Notes: generated from the sequence alone by a model not told the origin. 64,000 nucleotides of DNA from Pseudomonas arsenicoxydans (GCF_900103875.1 NZ_LT629705.1:5589001-5653000); one strand, 5' to 3'. Shown: positions 36,044-45,946, numbered from the stretch's first letter. Made by a program: numbers and translations.

Positions 36044-38380
36044 GTGGTTCAACACCCCATGGATATCAAGTTCACCCACCGGCTGTCATACAAGCAAGCC
36101 AGGCTTACTGTGCTTGTCGGATTCATTCTGGGCACGCTGCTCAGCCTGCTGCAAATTGGCATTGATTATGCCAGTGAAGACGCCTCCATCAACCGCGAAA
36201 TACTGTCTTTGCTGGAAATCAGCCATAACCCGGCATCGCGTATCGCTTACAACATCGATGCCGAACTCGCCCAGGAGCTGACCATGGGCCTGCTGCGCTC
36301 GCCGGCGATCATCAAGGCGAAACTGACTGACAACAACAATACCGTACTGGCGAGCGTCAAACGCCCAGCCATACAAAACAACTACCGGATGATCAGCGAC
36401 TTCCTGTTCGGCGCCAACCGCCAATTTGAAGACCGCCTCTACCTCGACCACTTGCCAGACGAGTCATTGGGCACCTTGCAACTGCAAGTCGATACGTACG
36501 CCTTTGGCAGCCGTTTCCTGCGTCGCGCCGAGGTGACATTGATCAACGGCTTCGCCCGCAGCCTGATCCTGACCGGCATTTTGCTCGCATTGTTCTACGT
36601 CATGCTGACCAAGCCATTGGTGCGGGTCATCCGTGAACTCAGTGGTCGCGATCCGCGCAGTGTAGAGCCCACTTCACTGGAATGTCCGGCCGGGCACTCC
36701 AACGATGAAATCGGCGTCCTGGTCAAAGTAGCCAATCAACAGTTCGAAAACATTGCCACCGAGATTCAGCAACGACGCAACGCCGAAAACCGCCTCACCG
36801 ACTATTTAGGGCAACTGGAAAACATCGTCTCGGCCCGCACCGCCGAACTCAAGGCGATCAACGCCAGGCTCAGTCAATCCAATGAGGAACTGGAAGTCGC
36901 CCGCAGCACCGCGCTGGACATGGCCGAAGCGCGTGCAGCGTTCCTGGCGAACATGAGCCACGAAATTCGCACACCGCTCAACGGCCTGCTGGGCATGATC
37001 GCACTCTCGCTGGACGGCCCGCTCAATGCCGAGCAACAGCAACAGCTGTCCATTGCCCATGACTCGGGCAAAGTGCTGGTGGAACTGCTCAACGATATCC
37101 TCGACCTGTCGAAGTTCGATGCCGGCCAGCTCGAACTCGAACACATCCCCTTCGACCTCGGCTCGCTGATCGAAGACACCGCCAACCTGTTGTCGCAGAA
37201 CGCCGCGCCCAGCGTCGAGCTGACCTGCCTGATCGATCCGCACTTTCCAGCGCTGGTTCTGGGGGATCCGACCCGGGTCCGGCAGATCGTCAGCAACCTG
37301 TTGTCCAACGCCCTCAAGTTCACCCGCTTCGGTCGCGTCGACGTGCGTCTTTCCACGTTCGAGGACGGCGTACGCATTGAAGTCTGCGACACCGGTATCG
37401 GGATAGCCCAGGATGCCCAGGTCAAGATCTTCCAGCCCTTTACTCAGGCCGGGGCAGGCATCACCCGCCAGTTCGGCGGCACCGGGCTGGGTCTGGCGCT
37501 GACCTACAACCTCTGCGAAGCCATGCAAGGGCGCCTGACCATCAGCTCTGAAGCGGGCTTCGGCAGCCAGTTCTGTGCCGACCTGCCATTGCCATCACAC
37601 ACCCGGGCCATGCCGCCGATCCCTTTGCCGGGCAAGGTCACCGCGATCACTGCCGCCAGCAGCGGCTTGGCCGAACTGCTGAAAAAACTGTTGCCCGGCT
37701 GGGGACTCGACTACCAACAGCGCTCCATGGATGACTCGTTGATCGGTCTGGACTGCGATGTACTGATTACCGACTGCCCCGAATGCCTGTTCCGCCTGCG
37801 CCCTACTCTGGACGCCCCGATTCTGCTGGTGACTGCCTACGGCAACTTCATGCCCAGCGAACAAGCAAGCGCCCTGGCGCCTCTGCAACAGCAGGCCCGC
37901 CCTCTGGCGCGCAATGCGCTTTATCAGACATTGCGGCGGATTTTGCAGCCGGAAACCAACCTGATCAACGGCGCCCGGGTCGAAGCACTCACCTCCCTGA
38001 AACGCGGGCGCGTCCTGTTGGTGGAGGACAACCCGGTCAATCAACTGGTGGCGAAGGGCATGCTTGGAAAACTCGGTTGCGAGGTGATCGTCGCCGCGCA
38101 CGGTGCCGAAGCGCTGGATCAGCTCGAGCAAAGGGAATTCGACCTGGTGCTGATGGACTGCAACATGCCGGTGATGGACGGCTATGAAGCCAGTCGGCAG
38201 ATCCGCCGCAGCGGGCGCTGGCCACAATTGCCCATCGTCGCCCTGACCGCCAACGCCATGTCGGAGGAACGCGAACGCTGCCGCGCGGCGGGCATGAGCG
38301 ACTACCTGGCCAAGCCCTTCCGCCGGGAAGAGCTGGCCAGCCTGCTCGACTTGTGGATACCGACTACGACAGTGCTTTGA
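36044..38380 (+). CDS. sagS: Hybrid sensor kinase, SagS-like
   Basis: A 778-residue inner-membrane hybrid kinase. Two membrane helices (LTVLVGFILGTLLSLLQIG near 25 and LILTGILLALFYVMLT near 180) bracket a periplasmic domain. A HAMP-like linker, coiled coil, HisKA with His306 (MSHEIRTPLNGLLG), ATPase (GGTGLGLALTYNL) and a receiver with Asp705 (LVLMDCNMPVMDG) follow; no HPt. In P. aeruginosa the SagS gene sits next to ospR and the peroxidase, exactly as here, which supports the name. The GTG at 36044 has AAGGGA seven bases upstream; ATGs at 36017 and 36059 are alternatives. Confidence 0.78.
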   Translation: MVQHPMDIKFTHRLSYKQARLTVLVGFILGTLLSLLQIGIDYASEDASINREILSLLEISHNPASRIAYNIDAELAQELTMGLLRSPAIIKAKLTDNNNTVLASVKRPAIQNNYRMISDFLFGANRQFEDRLYLDHLPDESLGTLQLQVDTYAFGSRFLRRAEVTLINGFARSLILTGILLALFYVMLTKPLVRVIRELSGRDPRSVEPTSLECPAGHSNDEIGVLVKVANQQFENIATEIQQRRNAENRLTDYLGQLENIVSARTAELKAINARLSQSNEELEVARSTALDMAEARAAFLANMSHEIRTPLNGLLGMIALSLDGPLNAEQQQQLSIAHDSGKVLVELLNDILDLSKFDAGQLELEHIPFDLGSLIEDTANLLSQNAAPSVELTCLIDPHFPALVLGDPTRVRQIVSNLLSNALKFTRFGRVDVRLSTFEDGVRIEVCDTGIGIAQDAQVKIFQPFTQAGAGITRQFGGTGLGLALTYNLCEAMQGRLTISSEAGFGSQFCADLPLPSHTRAMPPIPLPGKVTAITAASSGLAELLKKLLPGWGLDYQQRSMDDSLIGLDCDVLITDCPECLFRLRPTLDAPILLVTAYGNFMPSEQASALAPLQQQARPLARNALYQTLRRILQPETNLINGARVEALTSLKRGRVLLVEDNPVNQLVAKGMLGKLGCEVIVAAHGAEALDQLEQREFDLVLMDCNMPVMDGYEASRQIRRSGRWPQLPIVALTANAMSEERERCRAAGMSDYLAKPFRREELASLLDLWIPTTTVL

Positions 38381-38825
38381 TTTGCCCCAACAGGTGATCG
38401 AGGCCATCGCGCAGATCGTTCAGGCGATCCAGATCCACGCCGCTGTCGCACAACAGGCGAGCCTTGAGCGGCCTGACCTGTTCGCGCAATGCCTTGCCGG
38501 CTGGCGACAGGCTCAAGTGCACTTCGCGCTCATCGCGCGCCGAACGCTGGCGCTGCACCAATTGCAGTTGCTCAAGACGCTTGAGCAGCGGCGTCAGGGT
38601 GCCGGAGTCCAGCGCCAGACGCTCCCCCAGTGCCTTGACCGTTGGCTGTTCCGGCGCCGCTTCCTGCCATTCCCACAACACCAGCATTGCCAGGTACTGC
38701 GGATAGGTCAGGCCGAGTTGATCGAGCATCGGCTTGTAGGCGCGGATCACCGCCCGCGACGCAGCGTACAGCTTGAAACACAACTGACTGTCGAGCTTGA
38801 GCGAATCGACTGACAACGTGTTCAT
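38364..38825 (-). CDS. ospR: MarR-family peroxide sensor OspR/OhrR-like
   Basis: A 153-residue winged-helix repressor of the OhrR group. The reactive cysteine is Cys16 in LDSQLCFKLYAASR, with a second cysteine in RLLCDSG that could form a disulfide. The helix-turn-helix includes ALDSGTLTPLLKRLEQ. Oxidation should release DNA and induce the adjoining peroxidase. It overlaps the peroxidase gene by four bases and the convergent sagS by 17 bases. In P. aeruginosa, OspR controls this same peroxidase. A second paralogue (ohrR) lies at 53.0 kb. Confidence 0.85.
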   Translation of the reverse strand: MNTLSVDSLKLDSQLCFKLYAASRAVIRAYKPMLDQLGLTYPQYLAMLVLWEWQEAAPEQPTVKALGERLALDSGTLTPLLKRLEQLQLVQRQRSARDEREVHLSLSPAGKALREQVRPLKARLLCDSGVDLDRLNDLRDGLDHLLGQIKALS

Positions 38826-39307
38826 TTGAGCAGGGCTTCGATCTCACGGCTCAGGTCCTGCGGCTTGGTCGCGGGGGCGAAGCGCTTGACCAACTGACCG
38901 TCCTTGCCGATCAGGAACTTGGTGAAGTTCCATTTGATGCCCTGGGAACCGAGAACGCCCGGCGCGCGCTTTTTCAACTGCACAAACAACGGGTGAGCCC
39001 CGGCGCCATTGACCTCGATCTTTTTGAACAGCGGGAAACTGACACCGAAATTCAGCTCGCAGAACTCGGAGATCGCCCCTTCATTGCCCGGCTCTTGCTT
39101 GCCGAACTGATTGCACGGAAAGCCGAGGACTACCAAGCCTTGATCCTTATAGGTCTGCCACAACTCTTCGAGGCCTTTGTACTGTGGGGTGAATCCGCAT
39201 TTGCTGGCGGTATTGACCACCAGCACGGCCTTGCCGGCGTAATCGGCCAGGGTCTTTTGCTCACCCGTGATGGTGGTGCAAGGGATGCTCAGCAGGTTGT
39301 CGCTCAT
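38822..39307 (-). CDS. Glutathione peroxidase-family thiol peroxidase
   Basis: A 161-residue peroxidase: peroxidatic Cys37 in NTASKCGFTPQY, the Gln of FPCNQFG and the Trp of KWNFTKF form the GPx catalytic set. Cysteine replaces selenocysteine, as usual in bacteria; the electron donor is likely thioredoxin. It is the first gene of an operon with ospR (ATGA overlap). The promoter is at 39340-39368 with a palindrome in the spacer. Confidence 0.9.
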   Translation of the reverse strand: MSDNLLSIPCTTITGEQKTLADYAGKAVLVVNTASKCGFTPQYKGLEELWQTYKDQGLVVLGFPCNQFGKQEPGNEGAISEFCELNFGVSFPLFKKIEVNGAGAHPLFVQLKKRAPGVLGSQGIKWNFTKFLIGKDGQLVKRFAPATKPQDLSREIEALLK

Positions 39308-39339
39308 GGTCCGGACTCTGAATGAGGGAAGATGGGCCA

Positions 39340-39371
39340 AACATAGCGAGCAATTGAATTGCGTGCAATTT
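39340..39371 (-). promoter_or_regulatory. Promoter of gpx-ospR with candidate OspR operator
   Basis: On the minus strand, TTGCAC (39368-39363), a 17-base spacer and TATGTT (39345-39340). Overlapping it at 39350-39371 are two linked palindromes, GCAATTGAATTGC and AATTGCGTGCAATT. A repressor bound there would block RNA polymerase. Confidence 0.6.
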
Positions 39372-39410
39372 AATAATTCGATGAGCGATCCATGGATCGC
39401 TCCCGAGTTC

Positions 39411-39806
39411 TTACTCGCGCGGCACCAGGTCCAGGCACACCGAGTTGATGCAATAACGCAGGCCGGTCGGCGGCGGGCCGTCCGGAAACACATGGCCCAG
39501 ATGCGCATCACATTTGGCGCAGACCACTTCCGTGCGGATCATGCCGTGGCTGACGTCACGGATCTCGACCATCGCACTGTCACCGATCGGTGCGTAAAAG
39601 CTCGGCCAGCCGCAGCCGGAGTCGAACTTGGTTTTGGAGTCGAACAACGGCTCGTTGCAGCAGATGCAGTGGTACACACCTTCGGTCTTGGTGTCGTTGT
39701 ATTTACCGGAGAACGGACGTTCGGTGCCCTTGAGGCGACAAACGTTGTATTGCTCCGGATCGAGCATTGCCTTCCATTCTTCCAGGGTTTTATCCAACTT
39801 TTCCAT
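39411..39806 (-). CDS. msrB: Peptide methionine-(R)-S-oxide reductase MsrB
   Basis: A 131-residue enzyme that repairs methionine-R-sulfoxide in proteins. Two CxxC pairs (CICC and CAKC) bind zinc. The catalytic cysteine lies in [11 protein letters not shown] and the substrate site in GCGWPSF. Length matches E. coli MsrB. The ATG at 39806 has GAGG seven bases upstream; a GTG two codons earlier is too close to it. It lies 103 bases from the peroxidase and probably has its own promoter, though all belong to oxidative defence. Confidence 0.93.
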   Translation of the reverse strand: MEKLDKTLEEWKAMLDPEQYNVCRLKGTERPFSGKYNDTKTEGVYHCICCNEPLFDSKTKFDSGCGWPSFYAPIGDSAMVEIRDVSHGMIRTEVVCAKCDAHLGHVFPDGPPPTGLRYCINSVCLDLVPRE

Positions 39807-40031
39807 CGTCACACCTCAGCAGCTGAAAAAGCCCGATCTGTACCTTTTCCACGGATCAGGCGGCACGTATGATTGCGCCTCGTCAAACGCCAGTCTGGCA
39901 GCCACGCCACGCGCATTCAAACGGATTATGAGTGTCGCCACTCAAGGCGTCAGACCTGTGTGAAGACGCAGGATTCCCAGTACGGTCGTTCATACGACGC
40001 CTGGATCGTTCATTTTCGGGAACACATCGCC

Positions 40032-41243
40032 ATGCAGGTCAGCAAATCGAACAAGCTCGCCAACGTCTGCTACGACATTCGCGGCCCAGTGCTCAAGCAC
40101 GCCAAACGCCTGGAAGAGGAAGGCCATCGCATCCTCAAGCTGAACATCGGCAACCCTGCGCCTTTTGGTTTCGAAGCGCCGGATGAAATTCTTCAGGACG
40201 TGATCCGCAATCTGCCGACGGCCCAGGGCTACAGTGATTCCAAGGGCCTGTTCAGCGCCCGCAAAGCCGTCATGCAGTATTACCAGCAAAAACAGGTAGA
40301 AGGCGTCGGCATTGAAGACATCTACCTGGGCAACGGCGTTTCCGAGCTGATCGTGATGTCGATGCAGGCATTGCTGAACAATGGCGACGAAGTACTCGTG
40401 CCGGCCCCGGACTATCCGCTGTGGACCGCCGCTGTCAGCCTGTCTGGCGGCAACCCGGTGCATTACCTGTGCGACGAGCAGGCCAACTGGTGGCCGGACC
40501 TGGCTGACATCAAGGCCAAAATCACCCCGAACACCAAGGCGCTGGTGATCATCAACCCGAACAACCCGACCGGCGCGGTGTATTCCAGGGAAGTGTTGCT
40601 GGGCATGCTCGAACTGGCACGCCAGCACAACCTGGTGGTGTTTTCCGACGAAATCTACGACAAGATTCTGTACGACGATGCCGTGCACATCTGCACCGCA
40701 TCCCTCGCGCCGGACTTGTTGTGCCTGACCTTCAACGGCCTGTCCAAGTCCTATCGCGTGGCCGGATTCCGTTCCGGCTGGATCGCCATTTCCGGTCCGA
40801 AACACCACGCCCAGAGCTACATCGAAGGCATCGACATGCTGGCCAACATGCGCCTGTGTGCCAACGTGCCGAGCCAGCACGCGATCCAGACCGCCCTGGG
40901 CGGTTACCAAAGCATCAACGACCTGGTGCTGCCACAAGGTCGCCTGCTGGAACAACGCAATCGTACCTGGGAACTGCTCAACGACATTCCCGGCGTGAGC
41001 TGCGTCAAGCCGATGGGTGCGTTGTATGCATTCCCGCGGATCGATCCGAAAGTCTGCCCGATCCACAACGATGAAAAATTCGTGCTCGACCTGCTGCTCT
41101 CCGAGAAGCTGTTGGTGGTACAAGGCACGGCGTTCAACTGGCCTTGGCCGGACCACTTCCGCGTCGTGACCCTGCCGCGGGTCGATGATCTGGACATGGC
41201 CATCGGCCGGATCGGCAACTTCCTCAAATCCTATCGCCAGTAA
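40032..41243 (+). CDS. alaA: Pyridoxal-phosphate aminotransferase (AlaA/YfbQ-like)
   Basis: A 403-residue class I/II aminotransferase. The PLP lysine is in FNGLSKSYRVAGFRSGW, the cofactor-binding NPNNPTGAVYS is near 175, and the N-terminal RGPVLKHAKRLEEEG is characteristic of the glutamate-pyruvate aminotransferase AlaA. The reaction should be alanine formation from pyruvate and glutamate. The ATG at 40032 is followed by the family start MQVSKSNKL. An upstream in-frame ATG at 39873 reads non-conserved residues and was not used. Confidence 0.88.
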   Translation: MQVSKSNKLANVCYDIRGPVLKHAKRLEEEGHRILKLNIGNPAPFGFEAPDEILQDVIRNLPTAQGYSDSKGLFSARKAVMQYYQQKQVEGVGIEDIYLGNGVSELIVMSMQALLNNGDEVLVPAPDYPLWTAAVSLSGGNPVHYLCDEQANWWPDLADIKAKITPNTKALVIINPNNPTGAVYSREVLLGMLELARQHNLVVFSDEIYDKILYDDAVHICTASLAPDLLCLTFNGLSKSYRVAGFRSGWIAISGPKHHAQSYIEGIDMLANMRLCANVPSQHAIQTALGGYQSINDLVLPQGRLLEQRNRTWELLNDIPGVSCVKPMGALYAFPRIDPKVCPIHNDEKFVLDLLLSEKLLVVQGTAFNWPWPDHFRVVTLPRVDDLDMAIGRIGNFLKSYRQ

Positions 41244-41251
41244 GCAGGCAG

Positions 41252-41285
41252 TCACCGTGCGACGCCTACGAATGTCGCACGGTGA
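41252..41285. terminator. Stem-loop after the aminotransferase gene
   Basis: TCACCGTGCGAC pairs perfectly with GTCGCACGGTGA around a ten-base loop. There is no T run, so termination may be weak or Rho-assisted. Confidence 0.5.
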
Positions 41286-41559
41286 TTGATTCAGCAACAT
41301 ATCTCTGCAACCCGCCTGACATCACCGTTGCCAACGCTGGCTCTTGCCACGTTTCGTGGCCGCGCCTAACAACGACGGGGGCCGGGGCGCGAATCGGCTG
41401 ACAAACGCATCGCGCATCAACCTCGGAAATGCCCTGCATGCAGCTAGACTGTTGCCGTAGGACACAGTTTGAAATAGTCACCCGGTTGAATAGCCCGGTG
41501 CAGCACCTTATATACCCCGCAGTACGCTACATCTTTAGCATGAGGAGATTTCTACAACC
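41286..41559. other. Intergenic region upstream of htpX
   Basis: It contains no recognised RNA gene or reading frame. The main feature is the htpX promoter at 41486-41514. Confidence 0.5.
41486..41514 (+). promoter_or_regulatory. Sigma-70 type promoter of htpX
   Basis: TTGAAT (41486-41491), a 17-base spacer and TATATA (41509-41514). It predicts a start near 41521 and a 40-base leader. It does not match the sigma-32 consensus, although htpX is a membrane-stress protease. Confidence 0.55.
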
Positions 41560-42447
41560 ATGATGCGCATCCTGCTGTTTTTGGCCACTAACCTGGCGGT
41601 CGTGCTGATTGCCAGCATCACCCTGAGCCTTTTTGGCTTCAACGGGTTCATGGCGGCCAACGGGGTTGATCTCAACCTCAATCAGCTGCTGATTTTCTGT
41701 GCGGTCTTTGGTTTCGCAGGCTCGTTGTTCTCGCTGTTCATCTCCAAGTGGATGGCGAAGATGAGCACCAGCACCCAAATCATCAGCCAGCCACGCACAC
41801 GTCATGAGCAATGGCTGCTGCAAACCGTCGAGCAACTGTCCCGCGAAGCCGGGATCAAGATGCCCGAAGTCGGGATTTTCCCGGCGTACGAGGCGAATGC
41901 GTTCGCCACGGGCTGGAACAAGAACGACGCGCTGGTTGCAGTCAGCCAGGGCTTGCTCGAGCGATTCACTCCGGATGAAGTGAAGGCGGTTCTGGCCCAC
42001 GAAATTGGCCACGTGGCCAATGGCGACATGGTTACCCTGGCGTTGATCCAGGGCGTGGTGAACACCTTCGTGATGTTCTTCGCCCGGATCATCGGCAACT
42101 TCGTCGACAAGGTGATCTTCAAGAACGAAGAGGGCCAGGGCATCGCTTATTACGTGGCGACCATCTTCGCCGAACTGGTCCTGGGCATTCTGGCCAGCAC
42201 CATCGTCATGTGGTTCTCGCGCAAACGCGAATTCCGTGCAGACGACGCCGGTGCACGCCTGGCCGGCACCGGTGCGATGATCAGTGCCCTGCAACGCCTG
42301 CGTGCCGAACAGGGTCTGCCGGTGCATATGCCGGACACCTTGAACGCCTTTGGCATCAACGGTGGCATCAAGCAAGGGTTCGCCCGCATGTTCATGAGCC
42401 ACCCGCCGCTGGAAGAGCGTATTGACGCGTTGCGTCGTCGGGGCTGA
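41560..42447 (+). CDS. htpX: Membrane-bound zinc metalloprotease HtpX
   Basis: A 295-residue inner-membrane protease that degrades damaged membrane proteins together with FtsH. The active site is H147-E148-x-x-H151 ([11 protein letters not shown]), followed by an ER at the third ligand ([10 protein letters not shown]). Four hydrophobic segments are visible, two at the start ([19 protein letters not shown] and [18 protein letters not shown]). The frame begins ATGATG; the GAGGAG site is 12 bases upstream of the first. A terminator follows. Confidence 0.95.
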   Translation: MMRILLFLATNLAVVLIASITLSLFGFNGFMAANGVDLNLNQLLIFCAVFGFAGSLFSLFISKWMAKMSTSTQIISQPRTRHEQWLLQTVEQLSREAGIKMPEVGIFPAYEANAFATGWNKNDALVAVSQGLLERFTPDEVKAVLAHEIGHVANGDMVTLALIQGVVNTFVMFFARIIGNFVDKVIFKNEEGQGIAYYVATIFAELVLGILASTIVMWFSRKREFRADDAGARLAGTGAMISALQRLRAEQGLPVHMPDTLNAFGINGGIKQGFARMFMSHPPLEERIDALRRRG

Positions 42448-42464
42448 TCGGTTCTGCACCAATA

Positions 42465-42498
42465 GAAAAGGCCCGCATCACTGCGGGCCTTTTTTTTG
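42465..42498 (+). terminator. Intrinsic terminator after htpX
   Basis: AAGGCCCGCA / TGCGGGCCTT with a four-base loop and eight T residues. Confidence 0.9.
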
Positions 42499-42530
42499 TC
42501 TGCTGATTGGTGTGGTGCTCTTCAGGGCTC

Positions 42531-42614
42531 CTTCGCGGGCAAGCCCGCTCCCACAGTTGACCGAGTCGTTCAAACGGGCACGGTCTAATGTGGGAGCGGG
42601 CTTGCCCGCGAAAG
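42531..42614. repeat. REP doublet between htpX and tpm
   Basis: Facing copies CTTCGCGGGCAAGCCCGCTC (42531-42550) and GTGGGAGCGGGCTTGCCCGC (42590-42609), separated by 35 bases. This is the same family as the copy in the atu operon. Confidence 0.88.
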
Positions 42615-42639
42615 GGCTGGCACATGCAACACCAACCTG

Positions 42640-43293
42640 TCAGCTGGAAACCCGATACACCCGCTCTTCCAGCCGCGTAAGGCCGTTCTCGATGAACTTC
42701 CCGTTCTCGCTCAATACGTCCTGATCCTCGAGAATCTTCAACGTCCACGATGAGCCGAACAGCCGCTGCACTTCGCCATCCAGCACCGCAAATGGCGGCC
42801 CTTCCATTTGCGCCTGATCGTAATCCAGGGTTATCAACAGACCCAGGGAATCCTTCGGCACAATCCGCTTCAGATGTTCGGCGTATTGCTCACGCATCTT
42901 CGGTGGCAAGGCGATGAGTGCAGCGCGGTCGTACAACGCGCTGCAATCGGCAACATCGCCAGCCGTCAGCGCGAAGAAATCACCGCACCAGATTTCGATC
43001 GAACCCGCCCGATAGACCGTGAAAGGGCCTTGGTCGGTGACGTCCGGATCAAATTGATGCTCGTGGAAAAAGTCTTCCACCGCTTTTTCCGATAACTCGA
43101 CCCCCAGCACCTCGTGACCGCATTTCGCCAGCCACAGCAGGTCCAGGCTTTTGCCACACAAGGGCACCAGTACGCGCGCGCCCTCTTCCAGGTCCAGCTG
43201 CGGCCAGTACCTTTGCAGATATGGATTCACTTGCGGCAGGTGAAAGCCGATCTGATTCGACGTCCACCGCTTGTGCCAAAACTCCGGCTGCAT
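42640..43293 (-). CDS. tpm: Thiopurine S-methyltransferase
   Basis: A 217-residue SAM-dependent enzyme. It methylates thiopurines and, in pseudomonads, also oxidised selenium and tellurium, giving tellurite resistance. The start [18 protein letters not shown] and the block [20 protein letters not shown] are the family signature. The ATG at 43293 begins the conserved part; an ATG at 43317 would add eight residues. Confidence 0.92.
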   Translation of the reverse strand: MQPEFWHKRWTSNQIGFHLPQVNPYLQRYWPQLDLEEGARVLVPLCGKSLDLLWLAKCGHEVLGVELSEKAVEDFFHEHQFDPDVTDQGPFTVYRAGSIEIWCGDFFALTAGDVADCSALYDRAALIALPPKMREQYAEHLKRIVPKDSLGLLITLDYDQAQMEGPPFAVLDGEVQRLFGSSWTLKILEDQDVLSENGKFIENGLTRLEERVYRVSS

Positions 43294-43396
43294 AATTAAT
43301 CCCGAAAATTCGATCAAAAGACTCTAAAACTTATATTAGATTTAGATCAATGATCTGACTGAAGATGGTGCCATCTTACCCCTCAGGAGCTCATTC

Positions 43397-44164
43397 ATGT
43401 TCCCCAGCCTGTACATATCCCATGGCTCGCCGATGTTGGCACTGGAACCGGGTGCCAGCGGCCCGGCTCTTGCGCGCCTGGCTGCACAAATGCCCAAGCC
43501 CAGGGCCATCGTGATTGTATCCGCGCACTGGGAAAGCAACGAGCTGCTGGTCGGCGGCAACCCGCAGCCCGACACTTGGCATGACTTCGGTGGCTTCCCA
43601 AAGGCCTTGTTCGAGGTGCAATACCCCGCACCCGGTGATCCGCAACTGGCGGCAGAGGTTGTCGAGTTATTTAAAGCCGCTGAATTGCCGGCGCGCATCG
43701 ACGCCAAGCGCCCGTTCGATCACGGCGTCTGGGTGCCGCTGTCATTGATGTACCCGCAAGCCGATATCCCGGTGGTGCAAGTGTCGCTGCCAACCCGTGG
43801 CGGCCCGGCCCTGCAAACCCGTGTCGGTCATGCGCTGGCCAGCCTGCGCGAACACGGCGTGCTGTTGATCGGTTCCGGCAGCATTACCCACAACCTGCGC
43901 GAACTGGACTGGCATGCCGGCCCGGAAAGCGTGGAGCCTTGGGCCAAGTCCTTTCGTGACTGGATGATTGAAAAACTCGCGGCCAACGACGAAGCCGCGC
44001 TGCACGATTATCGTCAGCAGGCACCGAACGCGGTGCGCAATCATCCCAGCGATGAGCATTTACTGCCGTTGTACTTTGCCCGGGGTGCCGGAGGAGCGTT
44101 CAGCATTGCCCATCAAGGATTCACCATGGGAGCGCTGGGGATGGACATTTACCGGTTTGGCTAA
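43397..44164 (+). CDS. ygiD: DODA-type extradiol aromatic ring-opening dioxygenase
   Basis: A 255-residue protein of the LigB/DODA family. The metal ligands are likely His9 (ISHGSPM), the His of SAHWES near residue 43, and the His of the ITHNL loop near residue 163. The FDHGVWVPL block is also conserved. E. coli YgiD opens the ring of L-DOPA in vitro; the natural substrate here is unknown. The ATG is 5 bases after a CAGGAG site. A terminator follows the gene. Confidence 0.88.
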   Translation: MFPSLYISHGSPMLALEPGASGPALARLAAQMPKPRAIVIVSAHWESNELLVGGNPQPDTWHDFGGFPKALFEVQYPAPGDPQLAAEVVELFKAAELPARIDAKRPFDHGVWVPLSLMYPQADIPVVQVSLPTRGGPALQTRVGHALASLREHGVLLIGSGSITHNLRELDWHAGPESVEPWAKSFRDWMIEKLAANDEAALHDYRQQAPNAVRNHPSDEHLLPLYFARGAGGAFSIAHQGFTMGALGMDIYRFG

Positions 44165-44211
44165 CCGGTAAACCGATTCACGCCCTACGCTAGCAGGCAC
44201 AAATCGCAGGC

Positions 44212-44245
44212 AAAAAAAATCCCCGAACCAGTCGGGGATTTTTTA
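44212..44245. terminator. Terminator between the dioxygenase and the helicase
   Basis: AATCCCCGA / TCGGGGATT with A and T runs on both sides. It is bidirectional for two convergent genes. Confidence 0.88.
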
Positions 44246-44272
44246 TGTGCGATCAATCAGCCCGAGAGCGGA

Positions 44273-45946
44273 TCAATCTTCGCGATAGCGACGCAGCTTC
44301 AACTGCTTACCAGCAACGCGAGTGTCCTTCAGCTTGGTCAGCAGACGCTCCAGACCATCTTCCGGCAGCTCGACGAGGCTGAAGCTGTCACGCACCTGGA
44401 TGCGACCGATCGCTTCACGCGCCAGGCCACCCTCGTTGAGGATAGCGCCCAGCAGGTTCTTGGCGGCGATACCGTCACGCGCACCCAGCGCGGTACGGCA
44501 ACGAGCACGACCTTCGGCCAATGGAACCGGAGCACGACGCTCACGATCACCACGGTCCGGACGATCACCGGTACGCTCTGGACGATCGCCACGCGGTGCG
44601 TTGTTCGGCACCAGTGGACGTTCTTTCTCGATTGCAGCCAGGGTCAACGCCTGAGCGTTGGTTGCCTTGCGCAGCAGAGCAGCGGCCAGTGCACGCGGGG
44701 TGCAACCGATGTCGGCAGTCAGGCGATCCAGCAGTTCACCGTGAGTCGATTCGGCATCAGCGACCAGTGGCGACAGGCTGTTGGTCAACTTCTTGATGCG
44801 GGCATCGAGAACAGCTTGAGCATCCGGCAGGCGAACTTCGGCAACCTTTTGACCGGTTACACGCTCGATCACTTGCAGCATGCGGCGCTCACGTGGAGTC
44901 ACCAGCAACAGCGCACGACCTTCGCGACCGGCGCGGCCAGTACGGCCGATACGGTGAACGTAGGATTCCGGGTCGTAAGGCATATCCACGTTGAACACGT
45001 GAGTGATACGCGGAACGTCCAGGCCACGAGCAGCAACGTCGGTCGCCACAACGATGTCCAGACGGCCATCCTTGAGGGATTCGATTACGCGCTCACGTTG
45101 GTTCTGGGCAATGTCACCGTTCAGCGCAGCGGCTTTGTAGCCTTTGGCTTCCAGGGCACTGGCCAGGTCCAGGGTCGCTTGCTTGGTGCGCACGAACATG
45201 ATCAGGGCGTCGAAGTCTTCCACTTCCAGCAGGCTCAATACAGCCGAGGTCTTCTGGTCAGCGTGAACCAACAGGTGAGCCTGTTCGATCGCGGTAACGG
45301 TCTGAGTCTTGGTCTGGATCTTCACGTGTTGCGGATCGCGCAGATGGCGTTCGGCAATGGCACGGATCGACTGCGGCAAGGTGGCCGAGAACAATACGGT
45401 CTGACGGGTTGGAGGCAGAGCCTTGAAGATGACTTCGAGGTCGTCCATGAAACCCAGTTTGAGCATTTCGTCCGCTTCGTCCAGAACCAGGTGGTTCACG
45501 GTCGACAGGACTTTTTCGTCGCGACGCAGGTGGTCGCACAGACGGCCCGGAGTGGCGACAACGATCTGTGCGCCATTACGGATTGCTTTCAGTTGTGGGC
45601 CCATCGGGGCGCCGCCGTAAACGGCCACAACGGTAACGCCCGGCATTTGCTTGGCGTAGGTTTCGAAAGCGGTTGCTACTTGCAGCGCCAACTCACGGGT
45701 TGGCGCCAGGATCAGGGCTTGCGGCTCGCGCTTTGCAGGATCGATGCGATGCAGGATCGGCAGGGCGAACGCGGCGGTTTTACCCGTACCGGTTTGCGCC
45801 TGACCAATCATGTCGTGACCGGCCATGATGATCGGGATCGATTGCTGCTGAATAGCCGAAGGCTCTTCGTAGCCAGTCGCGATGACGGCTGCAAGAATAT
45901 TCGGATTAAGATTAAAAGCGGCGAAGCCGCCGGTTTCCTGGGTCAT
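44273..45946 (-). CDS. deaD: DEAD-box RNA helicase (DeaD/CsdA-like)
   Basis: A 557-residue ATP-dependent RNA helicase. Motifs are AQTGTGKTAAF (I), PTRELALQVA (Ia), LDEADEML (II), SATLP (III) and HRIGRTGRAGR (VI). After the helicase core (about 370 residues) comes a C-terminal DbpA/CsdA-type RNA-binding domain ending VAGKQLKLRRYRED, after an Arg-rich linker. In Pseudomonas this type acts in ribosome assembly and cold growth. The ATG at 45946 follows AGAGG. The leader is over 200 bases and structured. Confidence 0.9.
   Translation of the reverse strand: MTQETGGFAAFNLNPNILAAVIATGYEEPSAIQQQSIPIIMAGHDMIGQAQTGTGKTAAFALPILHRIDPAKREPQALILAPTRELALQVATAFETYAKQMPGVTVVAVYGGAPMGPQLKAIRNGAQIVVATPGRLCDHLRRDEKVLSTVNHLVLDEADEMLKLGFMDDLEVIFKALPPTRQTVLFSATLPQSIRAIAERHLRDPQHVKIQTKTQTVTAIEQAHLLVHADQKTSAVLSLLEVEDFDALIMFVRTKQATLDLASALEAKGYKAAALNGDIAQNQRERVIESLKDGRLDIVVATDVAARGLDVPRITHVFNVDMPYDPESYVHRIGRTGRAGREGRALLLVTPRERRMLQVIERVTGQKVAEVRLPDAQAVLDARIKKLTNSLSPLVADAESTHGELLDRLTADIGCTPRALAAALLRKATNAQALTLAAIEKERPLVPNNAPRGDRPERTGDRPDRGDRERRAPVPLAEGRARCRTALGARDGIAAKNLLGAILNEGGLAREAIGRIQVRDSFSLVELPEDGLERLLTKLKDTRVAGKQLKLRRYRED

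Noticed and set aside
41527..42462. Long minus-strand frame opposite htpX
   Set aside because: It is the antisense of a clear HtpX gene, has no domain and is His/Asp rich, as expected from GC-rich shadow frames.
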